DNA of 64,000 nt from Longimicrobium sp. (GCA_036389135.1 DASVQP010000003.1:1-64000); one strand, 5' to 3'. Counted from the stretch's first letter, positions 24,826-32,787 are shown. Made by a program: numbers and translations. Notes: generated by a model from the letters alone, not told the origin.

Positions 24826-24954
24826 CTCTGCGGGGCGCACACACCCACGCTCGCCTCCACCACGATCCCCGCCCGCCAACCCGCATCCTCGTAGGGGCCG
24901 CCCCAAGTGGCTGCCCGTGCCCGCCACCGCACCGCCCCCCGCCGCACCCGCAAA

Positions 24955-25015
24955 ACAAAGAAGGCGCGGAACCATCTCCGCGCCTCCTCCTGCGTCTCCG
25001 CGCCGCTGCGTGAGG
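24955..25015. repeat. Variant of the hairpin family, copy 5
   Basis: ACAAAGAAGGCGCGG and CTGCGTCTCCGCGCC..GCTGCGTGAGG show the same architecture with GC-richer arms. It ends 9 bp before the stop of the beta-barrel gene. Just upstream (about 24893-24920) is an inverted GGGCAGCCAC palindrome copy. Confidence 0.6.
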
Positions 25016-25023
25016 CCCGCGGT

Positions 25024-25794
25024 TTACCGGCTGAGCCCCACCGTAACGCCGACGTGGAAGCTGAGCATGTCCGTGTCGCTGCGCGTCGGGAAGAGCGTGA
25101 TGGAGCCGTCTGGGTTGTCGACGATGTCGCCCTCGCGCAGGTACTCGGCGCGGCCGGCGTTGCGGTAGGTGGCGCCCAGATCCAGCGACACCGGCGCCGG
25201 CCCCCGGCGCAGCGGGATGTAGAGCCCCGCGCCGCCGCCGTACGCAAAGGTCACGTCGTCGAAGTTGGTCGTGCTGGCAAAGGCCTCGTCGCTGTGGCTC
25301 CCCTCCAGCGTCGACGAGGTGAAGAGGTACGACACCCCCACGAAGCCGTGCGCGTACGGCCGCAGCGTCCCGTTCGGCGTGCCGATCTGCGGGCCCACGC
25401 CCAGGAAGGCGACGTTGTTGGTGGTCACCAGGTCGGCCAGGATGCGCCCGCCGACGGTGGGGCTGAGCAGGACGCGCTGCCGCTCGTAGCCGTAGGTGAC
25501 CGCCTCACCATCCACGCGGATGCCGATCAGCCCGTCGCGGTCCAGCCGGTGGATGTAGTGGACGTTCCCGCCGAAACCCGACTCCACGTAGTCGCCGAAC
25601 TCGCCCTGCGGCTTGGCGAGCTCCAGCCGCCCGCCGAGGAAGCCGCCGGTCGGCCGGCGCGGGCCCCACTCCTCGTGGTCGCGGTCGTAATCGGGGTCGT
25701 CGCAGTCGCGGCGGCAGTGCTGGGCGTCGGCGGACGCGGGGAAAACGAGTACGGCGGCGAACAGCAGTGCGAGGATGGAGGGACGCGAGCGCAT
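25024..25794 (-). CDS. Outer-membrane beta-barrel protein
   Basis: 256 residues with a signal peptide ending at ADAQ and GAGG upstream of the ATG at 25794. After a short acidic linker with two Cys (QHCRRDCDD) come alternating strands such as GGFLGGRLELA, GGNVHYIHRL and FAYGGGAGLYIPL, and the protein ends in SFHVGVTVGLSR. This is the opacity-type small barrel layout; the last residue is Arg rather than Phe. The role is unknown. Divergent from the OsmC gene. Confidence 0.8.
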   Translation of the reverse strand: MRSRPSILALLFAAVLVFPASADAQHCRRDCDDPDYDRDHEEWGPRRPTGGFLGGRLELAKPQGEFGDYVESGFGGNVHYIHRLDRDGLIGIRVDGEAVTYGYERQRVLLSPTVGGRILADLVTTNNVAFLGVGPQIGTPNGTLRPYAHGFVGVSYLFTSSTLEGSHSDEAFASTTNFDDVTFAYGGGAGLYIPLRRGPAPVSLDLGATYRNAGRAEYLREGDIVDNPDGSITLFPTRSDTDMLSFHVGVTVGLSR

Positions 25795-25874
25795 GGTGCC
25801 TCTGAGGGTCGTACGGTGGATGAATCCGGTGCCGCCTCACCGTAGGGCAACGCGGGTGCCGAAATCCGCCATTT

Positions 25875-25890
25875 GCGCAACCAGTTGCGC
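25875..25890. promoter_or_regulatory. Palindromic site between divergent genes
   Basis: GCGCAAC-CA-GTTGCGC is a perfect 7-2-7 inverted repeat in the 215-bp divergent promoter region of the beta-barrel and OsmC genes. A second weaker inverted repeat GAGCC/GGCTC lies about 20 bp on. An operator is inferred. Confidence 0.5.
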
Positions 25891-26009
25891 CGTTTCATCT
25901 TGCCCGACGAGCCGCCGAATTGGCTCCTCGCGGCTGACCTACACAGAGGACGGTGTGACACGCCGGGTGATGACGGAACGCAGCCCAAACCCATACCCCC
26001 GAGGACGCG

Positions 26010-26420
26010 ATGGCGGTCGAGATCACCGGCAGCTACGCCGGCAACCTGAAGACGGAGTTGCGCCACACCCCCTCCGGCGCGCTGCTCCACACCGCCGCCC
26101 CGCGCGACAACATGGGCGACGGCTCATCGTTCTCACCCACGGACCTGCTGGCGGCGTCGCTGGGTTCGTGCATGGTGACCACCATGGCGATCGTGGCGCA
26201 ACGCGAGGGGATCCCCTTCGACTCCGCCGAGTTCGTCGCCGTCAAGCACATGCGCGCCGACCCACGCCGCGTGGACGCGATCCCGGTGCGCATCCGCATG
26301 CCCGCGGGCCTCACCCCCGACCAGCGCGCCCGCCTGGAGCGCGCCGCGCACGAGTGCCCCGTGCACCGCTCGCTGCTTCCGGAGATCAAAAAGGAGGTGG
26401 AGTTCGAGTACGCGGACTAG
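26010..26420 (+). CDS. OsmC-family peroxiredoxin
   Basis: 136 residues. The two redox cysteines are in LGSCMVTTM and HECPVHRS, and FSPTDLLAASLGSC is the family signature. It should reduce organic hydroperoxides with a thiol donor. ATG at 26010 with GAGGA six bases upstream. Confidence 0.93.
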   Translation: MAVEITGSYAGNLKTELRHTPSGALLHTAAPRDNMGDGSSFSPTDLLAASLGSCMVTTMAIVAQREGIPFDSAEFVAVKHMRADPRRVDAIPVRIRMPAGLTPDQRARLERAAHECPVHRSLLPEIKKEVEFEYAD

Positions 26421-26463
26421 GGTATGAGGGGACTACGATGATCCTGCCCATCTGGGTGCCCCC

Positions 26464-26931
26464 TCACTCCCCGGGTGCGGGGTTGCAAGGGCGCTGCATG
26501 AGAAGGAGGATCTCGCCGTACTTACCACCCGCGAGACCTTCGAGTTCGTGCTCGATATCTTCCCACTGTCCCATCTTACTAGTCCACATTCCAGACGTGA
26601 GCTGTCGAGCGATGTGCTCTGCAGTACCATCCCGCCCGTAAATGGCGATCTTTTCGACTCCTTCCTCCAGCGTTGCGTCAGCACACCGCGTGTAGCCGAA
26701 TGTTTCCATCGCGGCCGCATACCCGCTCACAGAGTACTCGCGCGGCACTCCCTCTGGCCAAGGGTACAACCCAAGCATCTCGTCGTATAGCACGGGAGAG
26801 ATGAACCTGTCCTGAAAGCCCGCCGCGAACGCAACACAGTTGTAGCGAGGCGTGGCTTCGCTGCTCTTCCACCATTGGGTGGCGGCGAGCCCCGGGTGGT
26901 GGTCCACGGAAAAATGTACCGGTTGCGTCAC
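26464..26931 (-). CDS. DUF7689-like protein, third gene of the coupled cassette
   Basis: About 155 residues. The core pattern is YNCVAFAAG, a LYPWPEG-containing middle, GYTRC, then EKIAIYGRDGTAEHIARQLTSG-type and SKMGQWEDIEHEL-type segments and a terminal YGEILLLMQR. This is the layout I associate with DUF7689: a Cys followed by paired His in a papain-like arrangement (Cys in YNC, His in AEHIARQ, possibly EDIEH), so a cysteine-peptidase or amidase activity is a hypothesis. GTG at 26931 overlaps the upstream TGA (GTGA), indicating translational coupling. Base composition is lower in GC than neighbours. No signal peptide. Confidence 0.75.
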   Translation of the reverse strand: MTQPVHFSVDHHPGLAATQWWKSSEATPRYNCVAFAAGFQDRFISPVLYDEMLGLYPWPEGVPREYSVSGYAAAMETFGYTRCADATLEEGVEKIAIYGRDGTAEHIARQLTSGMWTSKMGQWEDIEHELEGLAGGKYGEILLLMQRPCNPAPGE

Positions 26932-27395
26932 GTTACTAGCCCTCGGCTGCGTCCCCAATCCAGCCACGCACGCGCCATACGGTCCACATAGCCGCGAGCC
27001 TCCCATGGAACCGGGTTCTCTCCCGTGATCGACTGCAGTGCCCAAAACCAGTGCGACTCCGTGCGCGCGAGATCCCCCAGGATCAACGGCACCACCGCTT
27101 GACCCATCCCTATGATCCGCTGATATGCAGGGTGCATCACGATGTGCATGATGGACGAGGAGTCTCCTGTCTCTGCCCGCCAGCGCTCGGCTAGTTCGCG
27201 AAACGGCTCGGCTATATCCGACGCGTTTGACGTGCGCTCAGGCCAGACGCGATAAAAGAACGGAATCCGCCGCGCCAGTGACACCTCATCCAAACGCTCA
27301 CGGACGAGCCGGGCCTCTTCACTAACGCCGGTAGTCAGCTCAGTACTGTCGAGCCCCGGAAACGCGTCTCGGCCTCCTGGCAGGGCGACGCTCAT
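26928..27395 (-). CDS. Unknown protein, middle gene of the coupled cassette
   Basis: 155 residues. The N-terminal half is helical and charged; the C-terminal half is a compact block (SSIMHIVMHPAYQRIIGMGQ, VVPLILGDL, HWFWALQSITG, WLDWGRSRGL) with a strongly conserved look, many aromatics and two His. I do not recognise a named domain. The ATG overlaps the TGA of the upstream TIGR04255-like gene as ATGA, and its own TGA overlaps the next GTG. It is likely an interaction or adaptor protein, by position only. Confidence 0.75.
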   Translation of the reverse strand: MSVALPGGRDAFPGLDSTELTTGVSEEARLVRERLDEVSLARRIPFFYRVWPERTSNASDIAEPFRELAERWRAETGDSSSIMHIVMHPAYQRIIGMGQAVVPLILGDLARTESHWFWALQSITGENPVPWEARGYVDRMARAWLDWGRSRGLVT

Positions 27396-28102
27396 CGAAA
27401 TTGCTCCTTTACCTGCTCCGTGAGGGACTCGAAGAAAAGACGGTTGTGGAACTCCCGCAACTGCCTGAACGTTCCCCAGATGAACCGCTCCGAAAGTTCG
27501 AACTTTCCCTGCCGCCAGACCTCGAGATCCAGCACAAAGGGAGCAGTTACAGCGTCTGCTCCCGGATTAGGTTCAAAGGCGATAGTCAGCAGCCCTGTTG
27601 CACCGCTTCGCAGGTCTGGAATCGTCATTCGGGCGAGATAGCCCGTGAGTGGCCAATCAACGGCCGGGAACAAGCGCAGGTAATCGTCTATTCGCTCGTG
27701 CGGCAGCGGGATCTCGATGCGGTTTATATACCGCAATCCCAGCCTGGTGACGAGTCGTGGCTCGAAAGCTTCACTATACGCTTGCCAAATCCATTCAGCA
27801 TCCGCAGAGAGTGTATTCCAGCCGGGATACGGGCGGAACCCGTGGACCGTCAGTTCACTCCCAGTTACCCGCACCTGTACGCGGGCGTCTGCTGAGCGAT
27901 ACTCACGCACCGGCTCACCCTCGAAACGTCCCGGCGCGCCTAGCTCTGAACCGGCAAAGCGCGCTTGTATGCACGACGAGAACCTGTCCAGGGCCCCCGA
28001 GGGTGAGGCGGCAGACGGTTCCACACGGAATGAGAGAATTGCTTCCACGATGGGAGGATTTCGGAACTGCTCCCACATGGGTGCGGATCTGCTCATACTC
28101 AC
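27392..28102 (-). CDS. TIGR04255-like protein, first gene of the coupled cassette
   Basis: 236 residues. NPPIVEAILSFRVEP at the N-terminus, LVTRLGLRYINRIEIP in the middle and LREFHNRLFFESLTEQV at the C-terminus match the family I know as TIGR04255, which is sporadically distributed and of unknown function. It has no signal peptide or transmembrane span, and is beta-rich in the centre. It starts a three-gene unit with 4-base overlaps at both junctions. Codon use is less GC-biased than in flanking housekeeping genes, consistent with transfer. Confidence 0.8.
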   Translation of the reverse strand: MSMSRSAPMWEQFRNPPIVEAILSFRVEPSAASPSGALDRFSSCIQARFAGSELGAPGRFEGEPVREYRSADARVQVRVTGSELTVHGFRPYPGWNTLSADAEWIWQAYSEAFEPRLVTRLGLRYINRIEIPLPHERIDDYLRLFPAVDWPLTGYLARMTIPDLRSGATGLLTIAFEPNPGADAVTAPFVLDLEVWRQGKFELSERFIWGTFRQLREFHNRLFFESLTEQVKEQFR

Positions 28103-28174
28103 TTAAGCCGAGGTTTGCTGTGTCATGCGAGGGAGTGGCGTTCCGATAACACGTGCAACTTGAGGGCCCGGCGC

Positions 28175-28201
28175 CGTCCTGCCAAATAATATCGTCCTGC
28201 C
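28175..28201. repeat. 9-bp direct repeat around a 9-bp AT-rich spacer
   Basis: CGTCCTGCC occurs at 28175-28183 and 28193-28201, separated by AAATAATAT. It abuts the mutY stop codon and lies upstream of the cassette promoter region. Confidence 0.6.
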
Positions 28202-29299
28202 TCACCCGCTGAACAGCGACGGCTCCGCCGCCAGCGCGGCGATGCGGCGCTGGGCGACGGGGAGGGCGTAGGCGGAGAGCTGGTCGGGGGTGGCCCAGGC
28301 CCAGGCGTCGTAGTGCAGGGGGCGCGGGTCGCCAGAAAGGAGGGTGCAGCGGACGGCGTGGTAGCTGGCGCGAACGTGGGTGAAGGCGTGCTTCACCGTG
28401 CCGATGGCGGCTCCGGCGCGCACCTCCAGCGCCAGCCCCTCGCGCACCGCGCGCTCGGCGGCGGCGGCGACGCTCTCGCCGCGGCGGCGCACGGCGGCGG
28501 GGAAGGCCCACATCCCGCCCAGCCGCACATCCACCGGGCGGCGAACGAGGAGGGTGCGGCCCTCGTGCTCGACGACGGCGACGGCGGTGTCTTCGTGCGG
28601 GGTGGGCTTCGCCTTCTTCGGAGCAGGGCGCTCGGCCTGGGTGCCGTGGCGAAAGGCGCGGCAGTGCTCGCGCACCGGGCACTCGCCGCAGAGCGGCACG
28701 CGCGGAACGCAGACGGTGGCGCCCAGCTCCATCACCGCCTGGTTCACGTCGCCGGGTCGTGGGCCGGGGGCGAGTGCCTCGGCGAGCGACCAGAGGGCGG
28801 CATCGGCGGGGGCGGGGTCGTCTGTCCAGCGGGCGAAGACGCGGCGCACGTTGCCATCCACCAGCGCCTCGCCGCGGCCGAACGCGATCGACATCACCGC
28901 GCCCGCCGTGTAGCGCCCGACGCCGGGAAGCATGCGAAAGGCGGCCGGGTCGTCGGGAACGCGGCCGGCGTGGTGCTCCGCCACTTCGCGCACGGCGCGG
29001 TGGAAGTTGCGCGCGCGCGAATAGTAGCCGAGCCCCTCCCACGCCTTGAGGACGTCGTCCAGGGGAGCTTCGGCCAGGGATTGAAGGGTCGGGAAGCGGT
29101 CGAGCCAGCGGGCGAAGTACGGCTTCACCGTCTCCACGCGGGTCTGCTGGAGCATCACCTCCGAGAGCCACACGCGGTACGGATCGGGGGTTTCGCCGGG
29201 CGGGGTGCGCCAGGGGAGGTCGCGGCGGTGGGCATCGTACCAGGCCAGGAGCCGCTCGCGCAGGCGAGGCAGCTCGCCGGCGGGGAGGGCCTCGCTCAG
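28202..29299 (-). CDS. mutY: A/G-specific adenine DNA glycosylase MutY
   Basis: About 365 residues. It removes adenine mispaired with 8-oxoguanine. The HhH-GPD domain carries SEVMLQQTRV with the catalytic Glu, GVGRYTAGAV hairpin and VDGNVRRV with the catalytic Asp; the iron-sulfur loop has four Cys in the order C-x6-C-x2-C-x5-C. The C-terminal NUDIX-like 8-oxoG recognition domain ends in HAFTHVRASYH. No ATG, GTG or TTG lies between the upstream gene and the conserved domain; a CTG at 29299 overlapping the upstream TGA (CTGA) is the best candidate, so the start is uncertain. Confidence 0.92.
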   Translation of the reverse strand: MSEALPAGELPRLRERLLAWYDAHRRDLPWRTPPGETPDPYRVWLSEVMLQQTRVETVKPYFARWLDRFPTLQSLAEAPLDDVLKAWEGLGYYSRARNFHRAVREVAEHHAGRVPDDPAAFRMLPGVGRYTAGAVMSIAFGRGEALVDGNVRRVFARWTDDPAPADAALWSLAEALAPGPRPGDVNQAVMELGATVCVPRVPLCGECPVREHCRAFRHGTQAERPAPKKAKPTPHEDTAVAVVEHEGRTLLVRRPVDVRLGGMWAFPAAVRRRGESVAAAAERAVREGLALEVRAGAAIGTVKHAFTHVRASYHAVRCTLLSGDPRPLHYDAWAWATPDQLSAYALPVAQRRIAALAAEPSLFSG

Positions 29300-29706
29300 T
29301 CGCGCACCCAGAGGAAGGTGAGCCGCTTCCCGCGTACCTGGGCGGCCGGGTAGCTGTGCTCGGTAAGCGTGGAGGGGATCACCCAGAGCCGCGAGTACTG
29401 GAGGCTCACCGCCACCGTGCCCTCTGGCTCGGCGAGCTCCACGCAGTGCGGGCCGGGGCTCTCCGGGCCGGCGGAAAGGACCGCGTTTCCGCCGCCGTGC
29501 GACACGGACGCGCGCTTGCGCCCCTTCACGGCGGGGCCGGCCTGCAGGCACACGGTCGTGCCCGTGCCTTCGCGCGGATCGATCGACACGCGCACCGGGG
29601 TCTGCTCACCGCCCTGGCCCGCGGGGGGCGGGGCGGCTCCCGAGAGCACCATCCACAGGGTCGCGATCCCCGCCTGCTTCCACCGGCTCGTCACAGCTCG
29701 CATCAT
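29296..29706 (-). CDS. Secreted hypothetical protein upstream of mutY
   Basis: About 136 residues. GGAGG directly precedes tandem ATGs (29706, 29703). The N-terminus is a weak signal peptide (AGIATLWMVLSGAAPPPAG). The mature part is beta-rich with a Cys pair (TTVCLQAGP, PHCVELAE). No family recognised. Its stop overlaps the putative mutY start, so mutY translation probably depends on this gene. Confidence 0.65.
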   Translation of the reverse strand: MMRAVTSRWKQAGIATLWMVLSGAAPPPAGQGGEQTPVRVSIDPREGTGTTVCLQAGPAVKGRKRASVSHGGGNAVLSAGPESPGPHCVELAEPEGTVAVSLQYSRLWVIPSTLTEHSYPAAQVRGKRLTFLWVRD

Positions 29707-29775
29707 CCTCCAGAGGTCCAGCTTCGTACAGCGGACGACCCCGTACACCCGGTCCGCAGGTCGGTTCACGAAACT

Positions 29776-29790
29776 GTAACATTCTGTTAC
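29776..29790. promoter_or_regulatory. GTAACA-TTC-TGTTAC palindrome
   Basis: A perfect 6-3-6 inverted repeat that overlaps the stop of the SDR gene (29787-29789) and lies about 70 bp upstream of the secreted protein/mutY unit. An operator for that unit is possible. Confidence 0.45.
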
Positions 29791-30581
29791 GGAAGGGCCG
29801 TGCCGTATCTTTCCCGAAGCCACTCTTCCCAGGTGATTCGTCCCACGGCGTGCTCCGGCGCGGTGCCGTCTCCGCGGCGCAGGGCGGCGGCCATTCCGCC
29901 GGGGAGCGGAAGGTGGATCACCGGCTTGCGGATGCCGCGTGCGGCCTTCCACGCGCGCATCATCGCGCCGAAGCGCAGGACCTGGGGCCCCGCTACGTCG
30001 GGCGCGCGCTTCATGGGCCCGGCGGACACGCACTCCCACAGCGCGTCGGCGAACTCGTCCACGTGCACCGGCTGGCACTGGAAGTCGCCGGGGACAAAGC
30101 CTACCGGGAGCTTCATCATCCCCGCGAACATGGTGTCGATGAAGTCGTGGAACTGGGTGCCACGCAAGATCGTCCACGGCACGCGCCCCGCCTGCATCTC
30201 GCGCTCGGCCGCGAGCTTGTGGCGATAGTAGGCGAATGGGACGCGATCGATTCCCACGATGGAAACGTAGACCACGTGCCGCACACCGGCGCGCCGCGCG
30301 GCCTCCAGCAGTCGCATCGTCCCCTGTACGTCCGTGCGCTCGGTGTCGCTTTGGGGGCTGCTGGCCGCGTGGATGATGGTGTGGACGTCCTTGACCGCCG
30401 CGTCCACCCCCTCTCCGCTGGCGAGGTTGCAGCGCGTCCATTCGTCGCCCGGCCCCGTGGCGCCGCGGCCGGTGCCGCGCACGACGTACCCGCCCGCGGC
30501 CGCGCGCCCCACAAGCGAACGGCCCAGCACTCCGCTGGCACCGGTGACGAGGACGCGCGGGCGGAAAGGATCAACGGACAT
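29787..30581 (-). CDS. Atypical SDR / NmrA-like NAD(P)-binding protein
   Basis: 264 residues. The N-terminal Rossmann motif TGASGVLGRSL, the RG.GR.A cofactor-discriminating segment and YYRHKLAAE (YxxxK) place it among extended or atypical SDRs of the nucleoside-diphosphate-sugar epimerase-like, NmrA-like group. Substrate unknown; relatives bind NAD(P) and some act as redox sensors. ATG at 30581. Confidence 0.85.
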   Translation of the reverse strand: MSVDPFRPRVLVTGASGVLGRSLVGRAAAGGYVVRGTGRGATGPGDEWTRCNLASGEGVDAAVKDVHTIIHAASSPQSDTERTDVQGTMRLLEAARRAGVRHVVYVSIVGIDRVPFAYYRHKLAAEREMQAGRVPWTILRGTQFHDFIDTMFAGMMKLPVGFVPGDFQCQPVHVDEFADALWECVSAGPMKRAPDVAGPQVLRFGAMMRAWKAARGIRKPVIHLPLPGGMAAALRRGDGTAPEHAVGRITWEEWLRERYGTALP

Positions 30582-30670
30582 GGAGACTCGACTCAGTTAA
30601 CGGGTGGATGGAACTGCTCGGGAACGGGAACGCCCAGCAACTCCGGCTGCGCGTTTGCCTGCTGTTCCTG

Positions 30671-30698
30671 ATCCCTAATCCCTAATCCCTAATCCCTG
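30671..30698. repeat. Heptamer array ATCCCTA x4
   Basis: Four tandem units (the last ATCCCTG). The stop codon of the Rid gene (30682-30684, minus strand) and its last residues are encoded by the array. Confidence 0.9.
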
Positions 30699-31080
30699 CT
30701 ACATACGCCTCCGCCTCGATCTCCACGAGCATCGCGCGGTCGATCAGGGCGCTGACCTGCACCATCGACGTGGCGGGGCGGATCTCGGCGAAGACTTCGC
30801 CGTGCGCGCGGGCGACCTCTTCCCAGCGCGCGATGTCGGTGACGTACATGCGCGTGCGGACGACGTCCTCCAGGCGCGCGCCGGCCTGCTCCAGCGCGTG
30901 CCGGATGTTGCGAAGCGTCTGCACCGCCTGCGCGTAGGCGTCGCCGGGGCCCACGATGCCGCCGTCCGCGCCCGTGGCGGTGGTGCCGGAGACGTGGACG
31001 TGGGGGCCCACCCGCACCGCCCGCGAGTACCCCACGACCGGCTCCCACGGCGTGCCGCTGGAGATCAGGCGCCGCTCCAT
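30682..31080 (-). CDS. Rid-family (YjgF/UK114) enamine/imine deaminase-like protein
   Basis: 132 residues. The family pattern is clear: [37 protein letters not shown] and [11 protein letters not shown], with the conserved Arg in RTRMY. Canonical RidA deaminates reactive enamines from PLP enzymes; this divergent member may have another substrate. It starts with an ATG overlapping the TGA of the PhzF-like gene (TGATG), so the two are coupled. Its terminal residues come from the heptamer array. Confidence 0.9.
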   Translation of the reverse strand: MERRLISSGTPWEPVVGYSRAVRVGPHVHVSGTTATGADGGIVGPGDAYAQAVQTLRNIRHALEQAGARLEDVVRTRMYVTDIARWEEVARAHGEVFAEIRPATSMVQVSALIDRAMLVEIEAEAYVAGIRD

Positions 31081-31871
31081 CAGACGAGCTCCCCGCGCAG
31101 GACGGTGATGGCGCGGCCGCCCAGATGCACGCGTTCGCCGGCGGCGCGCACCCGCACGGTGCCCCCGCGGCGCGACGCCTGGAAGCCGACCAGCTCGTCG
31201 CGCCCCAGCTTCGCCGCCCAGTACGGCGCCAGCACGCAGTGCGCCGAGCCGGTGACCGGGTCTTCCGCGACCCCCACGCGCGGCGCGAAGAAGCGAGACA
31301 CGAAGTCGTACCCCGCCCCGCCATCCGCCCGCGCGGTCACGATCACCCCGCGCGCCTCCACCGCGGCCAGCCGCCCGAGATCTGGCTTCAGCGCGCGCAC
31401 CTCCGCCTCGGATGCGACCTCCACCAGCACGTCGAAGTGGCTGCGCCCCACGTACACCGGCTCCACGCCGAGCGCCGCCGCCAGCCCTTCCGGCGCGGGC
31501 GCGTCGAGAATCGGCTTCGCGGGAAAGTCCAGCTCGATCCACTCCCCCGCCCTGCGCGCCGTCAGCAGCCCGCTGCGCGTGTGGAAGCGCGCCACCTCGT
31601 CCGCCGGCAGATGCCCATCCTCCCACAGCACGTGCGCGGTGGCCAGGGTGGCGTGCCCGCAAAGAGCCACCTCCACCTCCGGCGTGAACCACCGCAGGCG
31701 CCACCCATCCTCCTCCGCGTGGAGAAAGGCGGTCTCCGACAGGTTCATCTCGGCCGCCACGCTTCGCATCCACCCCTCCTCGCGCGGCGCGGGTAGGATG
31801 CACACCGCCGCGGGGTTGCCGGTGAAGGCGCGGTCCGCGAAGGCGTCTACCTGGATGATCGGCTGCGGCAT
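31080..31871 (-). CDS. PhzF-family isomerase-like protein
   Basis: 263 residues. Signature segments [24 protein letters not shown] with the catalytic Glu, [12 protein letters not shown] and [10 protein letters not shown] are all present. The fold is diaminopimelate-epimerase-like; PhzF itself isomerises a phenazine precursor, but no phenazine genes are here, so the substrate is unknown. Translationally coupled to the Rid gene. Confidence 0.92.
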   Translation of the reverse strand: MPQPIIQVDAFADRAFTGNPAAVCILPAPREEGWMRSVAAEMNLSETAFLHAEEDGWRLRWFTPEVEVALCGHATLATAHVLWEDGHLPADEVARFHTRSGLLTARRAGEWIELDFPAKPILDAPAPEGLAAALGVEPVYVGRSHFDVLVEVASEAEVRALKPDLGRLAAVEARGVIVTARADGGAGYDFVSRFFAPRVGVAEDPVTGSAHCVLAPYWAAKLGRDELVGFQASRRGGTVRVRAAGERVHLGGRAITVLRGELV

Positions 31872-32011
31872 GTGGAGCGATTGGGGAGCGGGAGGTGAGT
31901 GAACAGGAAGATAGTCCCCCCGGCGCGATTCGGCACGAGCCCCGAATGGAGCGCATCGCGTCCCTTCCGCGACACCCGCCGAACGAGGTTTTGACTAAGC
32001 CGCAGAACAGC

Positions 32012-32040
32012 TTGCGCACCTCACCAGAGTTCTCTAAATT
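32012..32040 (+). promoter_or_regulatory. Putative sigma-70 promoter of the NYN leader
   Basis: TTGCGC (32012-32017), a 17-base spacer and TAAATT (32035-32040), in the most AT-rich part of the gap. Expected transcription start near 32047. The remaining 31872-32011 shows no gene. Confidence 0.45.
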
Positions 32041-32046
32041 TCTTGC

Positions 32047-32118
32047 ACGTCACCCCCGGGGCTATCGCGAGAGCGATACTCCGGCCCCCCTCGGTCTGCG
32101 GGCCGGGGGGTTTTTTTT
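32047..32118 (+). ncRNA. Structured leader or small RNA upstream of the NYN gene
   Basis: TATCGC-GAGA-GCGATA (32063-32078) is a perfect 6-bp stem with a GNRA tetraloop, followed after four bases by an intrinsic terminator (32081-32118). The pair ends 15 bases before the NYN start codon. It is either an attenuating leader or an independent short RNA; I match it to no known riboswitch. Confidence 0.55.
32081..32118 (+). terminator. Intrinsic terminator in the NYN leader
   Basis: CCGGCCC (32081-32087) can pair with GGGCCGG (32100-32106), or CCCCCC (32085-32090) with GGGGGG (32105-32110); a run of eight T follows. The two pairings are mutually exclusive in part, as in attenuators. Confidence 0.8.
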
Positions 32119-32133
32119 GCCCAAGAGCGAGCC

Positions 32134-32784
32134 GTGACGAAAAACGTCTCCTTTCTGATCGACGGGTTCAACCTCTACCACTCGCTCGACACGCTCGGCA
32201 AGATGACAGGCGCGTCAGTCAAGTGGCTGAACCTGATGGGGCTGTGCGAGGGATACCTCCAGGCCGTGCGCGGCGGTTTGGGCGAACGGGTCGAACTCGC
32301 GCAGGTACACTACTTCTCCGCGTTGGCTGAGCACCTGGTCCCACGCAACCCAGAGGTCGTCGAGAGGCACAGGGCGTACATCCGCGCGCTCACAGAGTCC
32401 GGGGTCAAGGTCCAGCTTTCCCACTTCAAGCGAAGGGACGTTCGGTGTCCGGGGTGCGGAAAGCGGTTCGTCAGGTACGAAGAGAAAGAGACCGATGTCG
32501 CCATCGGCCTGAAACTCGTGGAGGTGTTCGCCACGCGTGAGAGCCAGACGGCGGTGCTCGTAACGGGCGACACCGATATGATCCCGGCGATCTCAGCGGC
32601 GCGCCGCCTCTTCCCGGATCACAAGATCGGAGTTGGTTTCCCGTTCCTCCGCCACAACCGCGAACTCGCTCAGCATGCGGACTACAGCTTCAAGATCGAT
32701 CAGCGATCTCTGCTGAAATCACAGTTCCCCCCGCGCGTCCGTCTGCGCGATGGCTCCGAGATCGTGCGTCCGGCTGGCTGGTGA
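32134..32784 (+). CDS. NYN-domain (PIN-like) putative ribonuclease with zinc knuckle
   Basis: 216 residues from a GTG at 32134. Acidic residues of the NYN/LabA nuclease site are in FLIDGFNLY, KETDVAIGLKL and VTGDTDMIP. A zinc-knuckle-like CPGCGKRF insertion precedes the second acidic motif. The C-terminus is basic (RSLLKSQFPPRVRLRDG) and may bind RNA. By family it should cut RNA with a divalent metal. The gene is lower in GC than its neighbours, stands behind a terminator-bearing leader and ends at an 18-bp hairpin, which suggests a self-contained acquired unit. Confidence 0.88.
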   Translation: MTKNVSFLIDGFNLYHSLDTLGKMTGASVKWLNLMGLCEGYLQAVRGGLGERVELAQVHYFSALAEHLVPRNPEVVERHRAYIRALTESGVKVQLSHFKRRDVRCPGCGKRFVRYEEKETDVAIGLKLVEVFATRESQTAVLVTGDTDMIPAISAARRLFPDHKIGVGFPFLRHNRELAQHADYSFKIDQRSLLKSQFPPRVRLRDGSEIVRPAGW

Positions 32785-32787
32785 AAG

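Noticed and set aside
26464-28102. Insertion sequence or integron cassette
   Set aside because: No transposase, integrase, terminal inverted repeats or attC-like site could be seen at either side.
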